Origin: Agarivorans albus
GTDB lineage: Bacteria; Pseudomonadota; Gammaproteobacteria; Enterobacterales; Celerinatantimonadaceae
Direction: 5' to 3'
Length of the DNA: 64,000 bases
Assembly (NCBI RefSeq): GCF_019670105.1
Contig: NZ_AP023032.1
Location: 2,908,972-2,972,971 of the forward strand
Part shown: piece after piece, positions 7,946-17,157 of the stretch
Layout: every line of letters begins with the position of its first letter
How positions within the stretch are numbered: the first letter of the stretch is position 1
Notes under the pieces: generated by a model
Told to the model about the DNA's origin: nothing
The model's database searches: none
What the model saw: the letters and a program-made list of their open reading frames with translations, nothing else
Made by a program: the position numbers and the translations under genes

Positions 7946-9088
7946 ATGAAACAGATAATTCTTTTAGTTGGGATGCTAATTAGCATGTCGACACAGGCAA
8001 TATGGTACGAGGCTAAGGGCCAAGCCACCATCGTAAACAACGACTTTGAGCAAGCCAAAAGCTTAGCTACCCAAGATGCGGTTAAGCAGCTTCTGTTGTA
8101 TTCGGGGGCGTCTGTTACCAGCATTAGCAAAGTCTCTGGCGGGCAACTCACGCTTGATCAAATTGAAGTGGTCTCTAAAGGCTCCTTGCATAACCTAACC
8201 GTATTAGACGACGGTAATCACGGCCAACAATACTATATAATTTTACAGGCCGACGTATTCCCGGCTACCAGCCAGTGTAAAGCCAGTGGCTATAGCAAAA
8301 ACATGTTGCTGCTCCCTCCCTTCTTAAAACAGCAACATCAAGCGCGTGTGGGCCAACTACAAGAGCTATCACCAGCAGTTGAGCAACGCACCTACGACAT
8401 TGCTCGCCAAGTGGGTAATCAGTTCAACGTAAAGCCCCCACCAAAGTTACCTTTAAATTATTACAAACCAGGAGAACATAACTACAAGGGCATTAAAGAT
8501 GTTGCCGATCGTTATGGCGCACAATATTTGCTTGGCTTAGAAATCGAGAACATTTCACTGGACCAAGTGCACAAACCTAAATTTATTAACCTTAGTTATC
8601 CGCAACGTTACTTTGTGGTGAATGCCAGGGTATACAACGCCATTGATTTAGAAGAAATATACAACAAGCGCTTTTCAGTAAACGCGCCATGGGAGTTTGA
8701 CGCCAGAGAAGTGGTATCACCCCACTCTGCGGAGTTTTGGTTATCGGCCTATGGAGAAACGGTAAACGCGACCTTGCAACAAGTGGTTACCGAAGTAGAT
8801 GCTCTACTGGCTTGCCAACCCTTACAAGGCAGCGTGGTGAAAGTACTGGGACCAGATCGCTGGCAAATAAACCTAGGGAAAGCGAATCAGCTTAACCGCG
8901 GCATGTTGTTAAACTTGATTCATCAAAACTATCACTGGGGAAACTGGGACATTCCACGCCAAGAGCAAATTATGGCTGACAGCATGGTAAGAATTGAGCA
9001 AGTGTATCAAGAGAGTGCCATCGTGGTAGCGGTTGACCCAAGCATGACGGCAAATATTCAACTTGGTGACTTAGTAAGCAAACAGTAA
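7946..9088 (+). CDS. flgT: Flagellar H-ring protein FlgT
   Basis: This 380-residue protein begins at an ATG with AGGAGGG five bases upstream and has a Sec signal (MKQIILLVGMLISMSTQA, cleavage before IWYEAKG). The N-terminal segment with AKGQATIVNNDFEQAKSLATQDAVKQLLLYSGASV is the FlgT N domain; the middle and C-terminal parts with QYLLGLEIENIS and LNRGMLLNLIHQ fit the rest of the fold. FlgT is a periplasmic protein forming the H ring around the LP ring and is needed for stable stator placement in sodium-driven polar motors. Divergent from flgO, as expected. Confidence 0.93.
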   Translation: MKQIILLVGMLISMSTQAIWYEAKGQATIVNNDFEQAKSLATQDAVKQLLLYSGASVTSISKVSGGQLTLDQIEVVSKGSLHNLTVLDDGNHGQQYYIILQADVFPATSQCKASGYSKNMLLLPPFLKQQHQARVGQLQELSPAVEQRTYDIARQVGNQFNVKPPPKLPLNYYKPGEHNYKGIKDVADRYGAQYLLGLEIENISLDQVHKPKFINLSYPQRYFVVNARVYNAIDLEEIYNKRFSVNAPWEFDAREVVSPHSAEFWLSAYGETVNATLQQVVTEVDALLACQPLQGSVVKVLGPDRWQINLGKANQLNRGMLLNLIHQNYHWGNWDIPRQEQIMADSMVRIEQVYQESAIVVAVDPSMTANIQLGDLVSKQ

Positions 9089-9163
9089 GGCTTTGCTTTT
9101 CATAAAGTTAAAGCTGAGTATAATGTACCCGCGCACTAAACGAGGTGTGCGCCTTACTTTAGT

Positions 9164-9239
9164 GTCCCCTTAGTTCAGCTGGATAGAACAAGGACCTCCT
9201 AAGTCTTAGACACAGGTTCGAATCCTGTAGGGGACGCCA
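9164..9239 (+). tRNA. tRNA-Arg (anticodon CCT)
   Basis: The 76-base sequence folds as a cloverleaf: acceptor GTCCCCT pairs with AGGGGAC, D arm GTTC/GAAC, anticodon stem AGGAC/GTCTT with loop CTCCTAA (anticodon CCT at 9198-9200), T arm with GGTTCGAATCC, and an encoded CCA end. A TATAAT -10 box lies at 9119-9124. An identical copy lies on the opposite strand at 10822-10897. Confidence 0.97.
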
Positions 9240-9341
9240 GTATCTGCGTAACAAAGTAAGCTCTAGCCCTCATTTATGTGTGTCGCACCTTGCTGCACCA
9301 TAATTGATTTACAGCACACTTGGCTTTTTTTATTGATATAG

Positions 9342-9497
9342 CTACGCAGCCTCCTTCGCACACTCACTTTCCGCAGCTTTGCGGGCGGCGATAGCCTCTT
9401 CCTGCTTCTTAAAACACCCTAAATGCTTGCGTTTCCCTTCGACAATTATATGAGCCATCCATAGTGCATCTCGTTTGTGAAAACTTACACCCTTCAT
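9342..9497 (-). CDS. Very small AP2-domain protein (51 residues)
   Basis: An ATG at 9495-9497, preceded by GAGG at a good distance, opens a 51-codon frame ending in TAG at 9342-9344. The product is essentially one AP2/ERF-like DNA-binding domain: GVSFHKRDALWMAHI, then EGKRKHLGCFKKQEEAIAARKAAE. In bacteria and phages this domain usually sits at the C-terminus of HNH homing endonucleases; here it stands alone, with Lys/Arg-rich strands intact. An HNH-like protein is encoded 700 bases away on the other strand. It may be a freestanding DNA-binding protein or the tail of a decayed endonuclease. Confidence 0.7.
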   Translation of the reverse strand: MKGVSFHKRDALWMAHIIVEGKRKHLGCFKKQEEAIAARKAAESECAKEAA

Positions 9498-10200
9498 GTT
9501 CTTACCTCGTCAATCTACATTATGCGTGCCTTGAAAGTGAAACTAGCTCACTATATTGATTACAGTGCTTTATAAGCCATTAGTAACGAGCAAATACTTA
9601 GATAGCCACACACTTGTTACCAATGTATTCAACTTATTTGACGCTAAAGTCACCCACAGAAAATGAGCTAAAGCTGGTACCGCTGTTGGCTGCTAGTTAC
9701 AATTTTCTTTTGGGCACAAAAAAGCCGCCCTTGGGCGACTTCCTATCTAGCTTTTTTCATCAGACTATCCTTCTGACAACACAGATGTTATCACGCAACC
9801 CTTTGCTCAACTATGTATAATTCATATACGCTAGGTGAATCGCATAATGCAATGATATCAACCATCTAGCGGGAATCGTTACACCCAACCTCCTCTCAAC
9901 TCACTCACTGATTATTGCAGTGCCTACCTTTTCACTTTTAGGTGAGATTAAGCCTAATCAAGGAAAGCAGACGTCCCTTACGAATTTGATAGCTAAGGTC
10001 ATGAATTCCATTGAGCACCAACCGGAGTCGATGGTGGAACACGTAGTGCGAATTAACAGGAGTATTCAACTGACATTAGGGTAGAGGATCGTAGAATGTC
10101 AATTTTAAGTTTCAGTCGCCGCTAAAGTAAAAATACGATCAGAAATAGCTACTAGATAAAGGGTAGCGTCGAACCTCCGCCCTTTAAATTGGAGAATAAT
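9498..10200. other. Gene-poor stretch inside the tRNA-bounded island
   Basis: No convincing gene is visible. A 68-codon plus-strand frame at 9614-9820 runs straight through a terminator hairpin and has no family resemblance. A short inverted pair TGACATT/AATGTCA lies near 10071-10102. The segment may hold decayed phage or mobile DNA. Confidence 0.4.
9718..9739 (-). terminator. Rho-independent terminator reading leftward
   Basis: On the minus strand GTCGCCC and GGGCGGC (one mismatch) form a stem around a two-base loop, followed by a T-run. It lies upstream of the AP2 gene and would stop leftward transcripts coming from the middle of the island. Confidence 0.65.
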
Positions 10201-10554
10201 ATGAGAAACGTAAACGGCATAAACTTCGCTTCACAGATCCCTGAAAACGAAAAACTAGTACCTACCATATCTCAAAATCAGCTTTTAGCGCGTTTCATAT
10301 ACGATCCAAAGAATGGCCGGTTTTCACGTTTAGTGCGGGTTGAAGAACCAGACATATTATCAGCATTTTCTGGTGAAGTGTTAGAAGATGGTTACAGCTA
10401 CATTAGTGTTGCTGGCGGCAAGTATCGCGCAGACGCCTTAGCATACCTTTATATGACGGGGAAAATGCCTAGCGGTGATTTAGTGCACATAAATGGCGAC
10501 AAAAGCGATGATTCATGGGTTAACTTAGGTGAAAAAGGCTTTTTCGAAGCTTGA
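10201..10554 (+). CDS. HNH-endonuclease-like small protein with degenerate catalytic motif
   Basis: The ATG at 10201 has GGAG seven bases before it (the frame also opens at a TTG at 10189, less likely). The 117-residue product has the layout of phage HNH proteins: LLARFIYDPKNGRFSRLV, a GYSYISVAGGKYRA strand pair, ALAYLYMTGKMPSGD and VHINGDKSDDSWVNL. In active relatives the segment after the strand pair reads AHRLAWLY and the second motif reads DHINGD..DN; here the first His is Asp, the Asp before HINGD is Val, and DN is DD. It may bind DNA without cutting it. Flanked by inverted tRNA-Arg genes. Confidence 0.6.
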   Translation: MRNVNGINFASQIPENEKLVPTISQNQLLARFIYDPKNGRFSRLVRVEEPDILSAFSGEVLEDGYSYISVAGGKYRADALAYLYMTGKMPSGDLVHINGDKSDDSWVNLGEKGFFEA

Positions 10555-10821
10555 AGTCTGAGCGCCTTAGTTATCGACGTTCTCTAGCAAGGCGGGAAGC
10601 GATGGCTGATATTATTAATTATATTAAGCGATATCAAAATCAAACGAGCTGACACTGTTAACTTTAGAGCTCCTCTCCTATTAACTAGAGGATGATGTTG
10701 AGAAAATTGCCTAAATAAGTCTCCTAATTTATTTGACCGTTATAATCGCAAATTTGGGGGTCTTAGGCTAGTCGCTGCTCGGTAAAAGGCGCACAGCCTT
10801 GCTGGCGAGTTTCTTTGTTTG

Positions 10822-10897
10822 TGGCGTCCCCTACAGGATTCGAACCTGTGTCTAAGACTTAGGAGGTCCTTGTTCTATCCAGCTGAACTAAGGGGAC
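10822..10897 (-). tRNA. tRNA-Arg (anticodon CCT), inverted second copy
   Basis: This is the exact reverse complement of the tRNA at 9164-9239, including the CCA end and anticodon CCT. About 45 bases upstream of each copy are also closely similar (CGCACACTAAA and AGGTGTGCG blocks), so the leader was duplicated with the gene, while sequence further upstream and downstream differs. Confidence 0.97.
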
Positions 10898-10972
10898 ACT
10901 AGAGTAAGTCGCACACCTAATTTAGTGTGCGGGTCACCCCTGTCACTCTTCAACATTTAGCATAACTGGAAA

Positions 10973-10998
10973 CAAAAAAGCCTCGAACAAGTCGAGGC
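10973..10998 (-). terminator. Terminator of the gal operon
   Basis: On the minus strand GCCTCGA and TCGAGGC form a perfect seven-base stem with a five-base loop, followed by TTTTTTG. It lies 22 bases after the galK stop and would also partly insulate the tRNA gene. Confidence 0.88.
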
Positions 10999-11019
10999 TT
11001 TTGCATGAACACTTAGAAG

Positions 11020-12183
11020 TTAAATAGCACCAGCTCCAGGCATTGCCTTACACACATAAATGCTTTCTTTTAGCCCTGTTAATGCTTGGTATTTCTGCTC
11101 AACCGCTTGGCACACACCATCCACTAAAGCAGGTGGCATCAAGGCCACAATGCAACCTCCAAAACCACCACCGGTCATGCGAACGCCGCCTTCTGCGCCA
11201 ATCACTTGCTTAACAATGTCTACAAGACCGTCTACTTCCGGCACCGTAATTTCGAAATCATCACGCATAGAAGCATGAGACTGTTCCATTAGCACACTCA
11301 GTTTTGCCATATCGTTGGCTTTTAACGCTTCCGATGCAGCCAATGTACGGGCATTTTCGGTAATTACATGACGCGCACGTTTCGCCACAATAGGATCGAG
11401 GCTCGCAGAGTTCTCTGCAAACATCGCTTCACTAACATCACGTAAAGAACTTACCCCTAAACCTTTAGCAGCAGCTTCACATTGCTCACGACGAGTATTG
11501 TATTCACTATCTACCAAACCACGTTTTTTATTGCTGTTAATAATAACAACCGCCATATCTTCTGGCATGGCTACCGCTTTGGTTTCTAATGAACGACAAT
11601 CGATAAGCAAGGCGTGGTTTGCTTCACCTTCGGCTGAAATAAGTTGGTCCATAATGCCGCAGTTACAACCTACAAAGTTGTTTTCAGCTTCTTGTCCAAT
11701 TAAGGCAAGTTGCTGTTGCGACACATCCAGTTCGTATAGCGTTTTAAACGTTTGACCAATAACCACTTCTAACGCGGCCGAAGAGCTTAAGCCCGCACCT
11801 TGTGGCACATTACCACTCACCGCAATATCGGCACCTGAAAAAGTGAAACCTTTGTTCAGCAATACTGAAATAACCCCACGAATGTAGTTAACCCACATTA
11901 GGTCTTGGTCAAATACCAAAGGTTGGCTTATATCAAACTCGTTAACTTGATTGCCGTAATCTACTGATACCACCCGCACAATACTGTCTGTACGTGGAGA
12001 CGCAGCCACTACTGCTTGGTAATCAATAGCGCAAGGTAATACAAAACCATCGTTATAATCGGTATGTTCACCGATGAGGTTTACCCGCCCAGGTGCTTGT
12101 ATCAGCTTTGCAGGTGCTTGCCCGGTCATTTCAGTAAAGGCACTAGCAACCTTATCAATGAGTTGTTGTTGGTGATCTGTCAT
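11020..12183 (-). CDS. galK: Galactokinase GalK
   Basis: The 387-residue protein has the GHMP-kinase landmarks: the galactokinase signature [16 protein letters not shown] at about 31-46, the phosphate loop in [17 protein letters not shown] at about 124-140, and C-terminal [13 protein letters not shown]. It phosphorylates alpha-D-galactose to galactose-1-phosphate with ATP, the first committed Leloir step. AAGGAG precedes the ATG. Eleven bases separate it from galT, and it is the last gene of galETK. Confidence 0.97.
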   Translation of the reverse strand: MTDHQQQLIDKVASAFTEMTGQAPAKLIQAPGRVNLIGEHTDYNDGFVLPCAIDYQAVVAASPRTDSIVRVVSVDYGNQVNEFDISQPLVFDQDLMWVNYIRGVISVLLNKGFTFSGADIAVSGNVPQGAGLSSSAALEVVIGQTFKTLYELDVSQQQLALIGQEAENNFVGCNCGIMDQLISAEGEANHALLIDCRSLETKAVAMPEDMAVVIINSNKKRGLVDSEYNTRREQCEAAAKGLGVSSLRDVSEAMFAENSASLDPIVAKRARHVITENARTLAASEALKANDMAKLSVLMEQSHASMRDDFEITVPEVDGLVDIVKQVIGAEGGVRMTGGGFGGCIVALMPPALVDGVCQAVEQKYQALTGLKESIYVCKAMPGAGAI

Positions 12184-12194
12184 TATCGGCTCCT

Positions 12195-13256
12195 TTACTG
12201 ATCTTGTTCTTTGTAATGTACGTCACTTAGGTCACGAAGCTTTGCAGCCGCTTGTTCGGCGGTTAAGTCACGCTGGCTTTCTGCAAGCATTTCGTAGCCC
12301 ACCATAAACTTGCGCACACTGGCGCTACGTAATAGCGGTGGGTAGAACAAAGCATGTAATTGCCAATGCTCTGTAGAAGTGTCCCCTTCCTTAAAGAAAG
12401 GCGCATAGTGCCACCCCATTGAGTAAGGGAATGAACACTTAAACAGATTGTCATAGCGACTAGTCAACTTTTTAATGGCAAGAGACAAGTCATCACGTTG
12501 CTCATTAGATAGTTCGCTCATTCGGCGAATATACGCTTTAGGCAGTAGCATCGTTTCAAACGGCCATGCAGCCCAATAAGGTACTACAGCCAGCCAATGC
12601 TCGGTTTCAACAACCGTTCGTACACCATCAGCTTGTTCTTTTGCTGCATAGTCAACTAAAAGGTTACTGCCGTGTTGCTGGTAATACTCTCGTAAATGCT
12701 TGTCTTTACGCTCAATCTCATTAGGTAAAAAGCTGTTGGCCCAAATTTGGCCGTGAGGATGAGGCTGAGAACAGCCCATGGTTTCACCTTTATTCTCAAA
12801 AGCCTGAACCCAAAGGTAGTCTTTACCAAGTTCTTCGATTTGTTCATTCCAAGTGTCGATAACACCTCGAATAGCGGGTACCGAAAGCTCGGGTAAGGTT
12901 TTGCTATGGTCGGGAGAAAAACAAATCACTCGACTTAAACCACGAGCTTCCATACTGGTAAACAAGGGATCGGCTGACTTAGGCACGTCGGGTGAATCCG
13001 TCATCAATGCCGCGAAGTCATTTCCAAATACGTAAGTCCCCTTATAATCTGGATTTACATCGCCAGAAATTCGGGTATTACCTGCACACAAAAAACAGCC
13101 TTCGTCGTAGCTAGGAAGCTCAGCAGTAGACGGGGTTTCATCTTGGCCGCTCCACGGGCGCTTAGCACGATGCGGAGAAACTAAGATCCACTGTCCAGTT
13201 AACGGGTTGTACCGACGGTGCGGATGCTCTGTTGGGTCGAATTGAGTGTCTAACAT
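12195..13256 (-). CDS. galT: Galactose-1-phosphate uridylyltransferase GalT
   Basis: The 353-residue enzyme contains the class I GalT hallmarks: CFLCAG (zinc-type Cys pair at about 54 and 57), FSPDHSKT, and the active-site HPHGQ at about 166-170, where the second His is the nucleophile. It exchanges UMP between UDP-glucose and galactose-1-phosphate. It lies between galE and galK on the same strand. Confidence 0.97.
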   Translation of the reverse strand: MLDTQFDPTEHPHRRYNPLTGQWILVSPHRAKRPWSGQDETPSTAELPSYDEGCFLCAGNTRISGDVNPDYKGTYVFGNDFAALMTDSPDVPKSADPLFTSMEARGLSRVICFSPDHSKTLPELSVPAIRGVIDTWNEQIEELGKDYLWVQAFENKGETMGCSQPHPHGQIWANSFLPNEIERKDKHLREYYQQHGSNLLVDYAAKEQADGVRTVVETEHWLAVVPYWAAWPFETMLLPKAYIRRMSELSNEQRDDLSLAIKKLTSRYDNLFKCSFPYSMGWHYAPFFKEGDTSTEHWQLHALFYPPLLRSASVRKFMVGYEMLAESQRDLTAEQAAAKLRDLSDVHYKEQDQ

Positions 13257-13313
13257 GAGATTTTCTTACTCCATAAAAAGCACCCACAAAAGTGCTTTCT
13301 GTTTTCTAAACTT

Positions 13314-14333
13314 TTACTGGTCGTAACCTTTAGGGTTATTTGACTGCCAATTCCAAGTATCAGCGGTCATGTCATCAATGCTGCGAGTGGCTTTCCAGCC
13401 TAAAACTTTTTCCGCTTTATCGGTGGCGGCCCAGCATTCAGCAATGTCGCCATTACGGCGCGGGCAAATTTGGTAAGCGATATCTTTACCGCAAGCTGCG
13501 CTGAATGCTTTTACCATTTCAAGCACAGAGCTACCTTTACCGGTTCCGAGGTTGAAGATATGTAAACCGGCTTGCTCACCAATTTTGGTTAAGGCTGCAA
13601 CGTGACCATCAGCTAAATCCATAACGTGAATGTAGTCACGAACGCCAGTGCCATCAGGGGTTGGATAATCATCACCAAATACTGACAAACTCTCTCGGCG
13701 TCCTACAGCAACTTGCGCAATAAACGGCATTAAGTTATTTGGAATACCTTGAGGGTCTTCACCCATTAAGCCACTAGGATGAGCGCCAACAGGATTAAAG
13801 TAGCGCAGTAAGGTAACGCTTAAATCTGGCGCTGCGAGCTGAATATCGCGGAAGCACTCTTCCACCATAAACTTACTTCGACCGTAAGGGTTAGTCACAT
13901 CACCGGTTGGAGTATCTTCGTTGATTGGCATAACACTTGGCTCGCCGTACACCGTAGCCGAAGAGCTAAATACAATGCTTTTTACACCCGCTTTACGCAT
14001 CACATCTATTAGTACTAATGAACCTGTCACGTTATTGTCGTAGTACTCATAAGGCTTCTCAACTGACTCACCCACTGCTTTTAAGCCAGCAAAATGAATG
14101 ACAGAGTCGATATTGTGTTCGCTAAAGATCTTTTCTAGTACCGCGCGGTCTCGCACGTCACCTTGGTAGAAAGCAGGTTGTTGTTTGGTTAAGGTTTCGA
14201 TTCGTGCAAGTACTTCACGCTTACTGTTACATAGGTTATCTAGAATAATGGGGGTTAAACCAGCATTAATCAGTTGTACACAAGTATGGCTGCCAATGTA
14301 GCCCATACCGCCTGTAACCAAGACCTTATTCAT
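13314..14333 (-). CDS. galE: UDP-glucose 4-epimerase GalE
   Basis: The ATG at 14331-14333 is chosen over an upstream TTG because GGAG lies six bases before it and the product then begins [16 protein letters not shown], the NAD-binding GxxGxxG. The 339-residue protein has the catalytic YGRSK with Tyr150 and Lys154. It interconverts UDP-galactose and UDP-glucose, and could also supply UDP-galactose to the polysaccharide loci in this window. First gene of galETK. Confidence 0.97.
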   Translation of the reverse strand: MNKVLVTGGMGYIGSHTCVQLINAGLTPIILDNLCNSKREVLARIETLTKQQPAFYQGDVRDRAVLEKIFSEHNIDSVIHFAGLKAVGESVEKPYEYYDNNVTGSLVLIDVMRKAGVKSIVFSSSATVYGEPSVMPINEDTPTGDVTNPYGRSKFMVEECFRDIQLAAPDLSVTLLRYFNPVGAHPSGLMGEDPQGIPNNLMPFIAQVAVGRRESLSVFGDDYPTPDGTGVRDYIHVMDLADGHVAALTKIGEQAGLHIFNLGTGKGSSVLEMVKAFSAACGKDIAYQICPRRNGDIAECWAATDKAEKVLGWKATRSIDDMTADTWNWQSNNPKGYDQ

Positions 14334-14424
14334 CACGTTCTCCAAAATCTGTACAGCTTATGCTGCACCCAGTTCTACAAAAAACTGCTTTAACAGCTTC
14401 GAATAAGTATATTGAAGCACGAAA

Positions 14425-14440
14425 GGGTAAACGTTTCCAC
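14425..14440. promoter_or_regulatory. GalR/LacI-type operator candidate, proximal
   Basis: GGGTAAACGTTTCCAC is a near-palindrome with a central CG, the form of LacI-family operators such as those of GalR. It overlaps the expected -35 position of a galE promoter whose -10 box would be TATACT at 14406-14411, so a bound repressor should block initiation. Confidence 0.6.
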
Positions 14441-14680
14441 TTTTAAATATAAAGTAATTTAATTATTGGCAATTTTTGCGATTTAGCACAAAATAAACAG
14501 CCTCACATCGTCTTACAAGCACCAACAAACATAGCCTTGGGTAAACAACAGTAGCGTCGCCAAAACAGCTTATCAGCGCTGTCACTTAGCCACTTCAGCA
14601 ATCTTTTAATATGTTTCTTTGTGGGTAATAGCTCTCACCAAGGGAAACTATTACCCTCACCAACTTATTGCAACACATCA

Positions 14681-14696
14681 AAGACAACGTTTACCT
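14681..14696. promoter_or_regulatory. GalR/LacI-type operator candidate, distal
   Basis: AAGACAACGTTTACCT shares the AACGTTTACC core of the proximal site in inverted orientation. The two centres are about 256 bases apart, which would allow repression through DNA looping or joint control of the divergent gene. Confidence 0.45.
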
Positions 14697-14949
14697 AACT
14701 ATCAGGATAGCAGTAAATGACATAATTCGATTATGTTTCCTTTAGATATGAGCAGCCCCAAGTTTTTGTATAAAACTTGGCCATATAGCCAATTTGTCAT
14801 ATTGATATGCGGTAATTGCCCACAATTTCACTATAAAACCCAAATAATATTTCGGTTCTGTTTAGCTTACACTTGTTCGCTCAAATAAAACTACCTAGAA
14901 TAGCCCCCTAATTATGGCTATTCGCCCTCATCCTCATAAAGGTAATTAC

Positions 14950-16731
14950 ATGCAGCACATCGTTAACTTGCTTAGCCAACAAGCTCAGCAACAGTTAGAT
15001 CAGGTTGCGCTAAAAATTTGGCGCAACCAAGCTTGGCAGTGTTTTACATGGAAGGATTTCTCGCAGCAATGGACGCAAGTAGCAAAAGGCTTAATTAAAC
15101 TAGGCCATGAAGAACAACAAGGCGTGGCAATTATGTCACCCAACATGCCTGAATGGACTATCACCGATTTAGGCATTTTAGCGGCGCGCGGTTGTGTAGT
15201 GCCGATTTACCCAACCAACACGCTAGAGCAAAGCCAATACATATTAGAGGATGCGGGCTGCAAAATATTATTTGTGGGCCAACAAGAGCAAATAGAGATA
15301 GGTTTAAAGCTGTTAAATGCAGGACAAATTGAAACACTTATTTGTTTTGAAGAAAGTCCGCTCACTCAACAAGAAAACGTATTGAGCTGGCAACAGTTAC
15401 TTGATTTAGGTGGAGCAGACGAAGCGCAAACGCTGTTATTGCGCCAACAAAACCAACAAATGAGTGACCTTGCGACACTTATATACACCTCTGGCACTAC
15501 TGGTGAACCCAAAGGTGTAATGCTTGATCACGCTAACTTTGCAGCAGCTTTTGCCATGCATGACCAGCGCCTAGACGTAAGCTCTAACGATGTATCACTA
15601 AGCTTTTTACCGCTAAGCCACGTATTTGAGCGAGCTTGGACTTATTACATCCTATATCGTGGTGCGAGCAATATTTACCTAGAGGATCCAGCTCAAATTC
15701 AAGAAGCATTGCCACGTAGCCAAGCAACCTTAATGTGCAGTGTTCCGCGCCTCTATGAAAAAATCCACGCTGCCATTTTGCAGAAAGTTGCCGCGGCCCC
15801 AAAAACTAAACAAGTGCTATTCAATTGGGCCTTAAGCGTGGCGCAACAACGATTGGCTGCAAAGCAAAATAACCTAACACCTAGCCTGCTGCTAAAGGTA
15901 CGCTATGTGCTTGCCAACAAACTTGTGCTAAAGAAACTTCGCGCAATATTTGGCCCAGCTCGGTTACTGCCCTGCTCGGGGGCTAAATTGGCAGACGACA
16001 TTAACAGCTTTTTTCAAAGCCTTGATATCCCCATTAACTATGGCTACGGCATGACTGAGTCTACCGCTACGGTATCTTGTTACAGCCAAACTAAAAAAAC
16101 CATCGGCAGCATTGGTCAGCCTTTAGAAGCGCTACAAGTAAAAATCTCTGAGCAAGGAGAGATTTTAATTAAAGGTGACACCGTAATGCGTGGTTACTTT
16201 AATAAACCACAAGCCACTGCCGACACCATAGTAGATGGTTGGCTACATACCGGAGATGCAGGAAAGCTAGATGCGGAAGGTAACCTAGTGTTAACCGAAC
16301 GAATTAAAGAGCTTATGAAAACTTCTGGAGGGAAATACATTGCCCCCCAGCGAGTAGAAGGCGCTTTGATTCGCGAACCTTTATTTGAACAAGTTGCCAT
16401 TATTGCCGACGCACGCCATTTTGTTTCGGCCTTAATTGTTCCAGCTTTTGAAGCCCTAGAGCTACACGCTAAACAACTAGGTATTAAATGGCAGCATCGA
16501 AACGAACTGCTTGAGAATGCAGAAATCAAAAACCTTATTCAAGCTAGACTGAAGCAAGTACAAACCAACCTGGCTAGGTTTGAGCAAGTAAAACAGTTTA
16601 CCCTACTGCCACGCGAATTCTGCATGAAACAAGGTGAGCTAACACCGACTTTAAAACTGCGACGAGCAGTGATTGAGAGCCGCTTTGCTGAGCAAATAAG
16701 CGCAATGTACGCAGAGCCGAAAACAGCTTAA
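14950..16731 (+). CDS. Long-chain fatty acid-CoA ligase (AMP-forming)
   Basis: The start at 14950 is preferred because AAAGG lies just before it; the upstream ATG at 14914 has no ribosome site. The roughly 593-residue enzyme has the adenylate-forming signature TSGTTGEPKG at about 180-189, the GYGMTEST motif, and GWLHTGDAGKLD followed by RIKELMKTSGGKYIAP, the long-chain acyl-CoA synthetase pattern. It activates fatty acids to acyl-CoA via acyl-adenylate in the cytoplasm or at the inner membrane. It is monocistronic, ending in a strong terminator. Exact chain-length preference is unknown. Confidence 0.9.
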   Translation: MQHIVNLLSQQAQQQLDQVALKIWRNQAWQCFTWKDFSQQWTQVAKGLIKLGHEEQQGVAIMSPNMPEWTITDLGILAARGCVVPIYPTNTLEQSQYILEDAGCKILFVGQQEQIEIGLKLLNAGQIETLICFEESPLTQQENVLSWQQLLDLGGADEAQTLLLRQQNQQMSDLATLIYTSGTTGEPKGVMLDHANFAAAFAMHDQRLDVSSNDVSLSFLPLSHVFERAWTYYILYRGASNIYLEDPAQIQEALPRSQATLMCSVPRLYEKIHAAILQKVAAAPKTKQVLFNWALSVAQQRLAAKQNNLTPSLLLKVRYVLANKLVLKKLRAIFGPARLLPCSGAKLADDINSFFQSLDIPINYGYGMTESTATVSCYSQTKKTIGSIGQPLEALQVKISEQGEILIKGDTVMRGYFNKPQATADTIVDGWLHTGDAGKLDAEGNLVLTERIKELMKTSGGKYIAPQRVEGALIREPLFEQVAIIADARHFVSALIVPAFEALELHAKQLGIKWQHRNELLENAEIKNLIQARLKQVQTNLARFEQVKQFTLLPREFCMKQGELTPTLKLRRAVIESRFAEQISAMYAEPKTA

Positions 16732-16740
16732 TGCTTCAAA

Positions 16741-16770
16741 TAAAAAAGGCGCTGTTAGCGCCTTTTTTAT
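16741..16770. terminator. Bidirectional terminator between convergent genes
   Basis: GGCGCT and AGCGCC form a stem with a short GTT loop at 16748-16762, with AAAAAA before and TTTTTT after. It serves the acyl-CoA synthetase on the plus strand and the end of the Pgl-type operon on the minus strand. Confidence 0.9.
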
Positions 16771-16773
16771 TTC

Positions 16774-17157
16774 CTAATCTTCCCAGTTATCGCGCATCTT
16801 TTTTATCACCGAATCACTTACATCATGAATATTGGGAAAACAGCCGTTACAACATTTTACTTCTAATACAGCTTTATACTTAAGCGCTAAGTCGCGATAA
16901 GCTTGCATCTCCCACTGTTTGACAAAAGTATTCGCCACCACCACATTTTTGCCCAAGGCTAATTGCTGCTCGGTTTGTTGCTGGCACCATTGATGGGCCA
17001 GCCAAATATCTTCGGCGCGATAATTATATGTGCCTTGTTTATCGACAAAGTACATATCTGCTTCTAGATGAACAGCGTCTAAAGTGGCGGCTAAGGTAGA
17101 CTTGCCGCTACCCGGTAAACCTCGGATTAAGGTAAGCGTTAGCGGCGGGCTGTTCAA
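16774..17157 (-). CDS. Small P-loop nucleotide kinase-like ATPase
   Basis: The 127-residue protein starts with a Walker A motif GLPGSGKST at about 13-21 and includes HLEADMYF and VVVANTFVKQWEM segments, resembling the polynucleotide-kinase/N4BP2-like AAA group. It appears to start at a TTG immediately after the PglF-like stop codon, so it is probably the last gene of the glycan operon by read-through. The substrate cannot be inferred. Cytoplasmic, with no signal peptide. A role in glycan synthesis is not established. Confidence 0.7.
   Translation of the reverse strand: MNSPPLTLTLIRGLPGSGKSTLAATLDAVHLEADMYFVDKQGTYNYRAEDIWLAHQWCQQQTEQQLALGKNVVVANTFVKQWEMQAYRDLALKYKAVLEVKCCNGCFPNIHDVSDSVIKKMRDNWED

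Larger units (their letters stand above)
14334..14949. other. Intergenic control region between galE and the acyl-CoA synthetase
   Basis: This stretch of about 600 bases contains no convincing gene. It holds a TATACT -10-like box at 14406-14411 for galE and two LacI/GalR-type palindrome candidates described separately. The right half must contain the promoter of the divergent acyl-CoA synthetase, which I cannot place with confidence. Confidence 0.6.

Noticed and set aside
9614-9820. A 68-codon plus-strand frame in the tRNA-bounded island
   Set aside because: It runs through a terminator-like hairpin at 9718-9739, has no good ribosome site and no recognisable family features.
9164-10897. Left and right attachment sites of an integrated prophage or genomic island
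   Set aside because: Attachment sites produced by integration are direct repeats; these tRNA genes are inverted, and no integrase gene lies between them.
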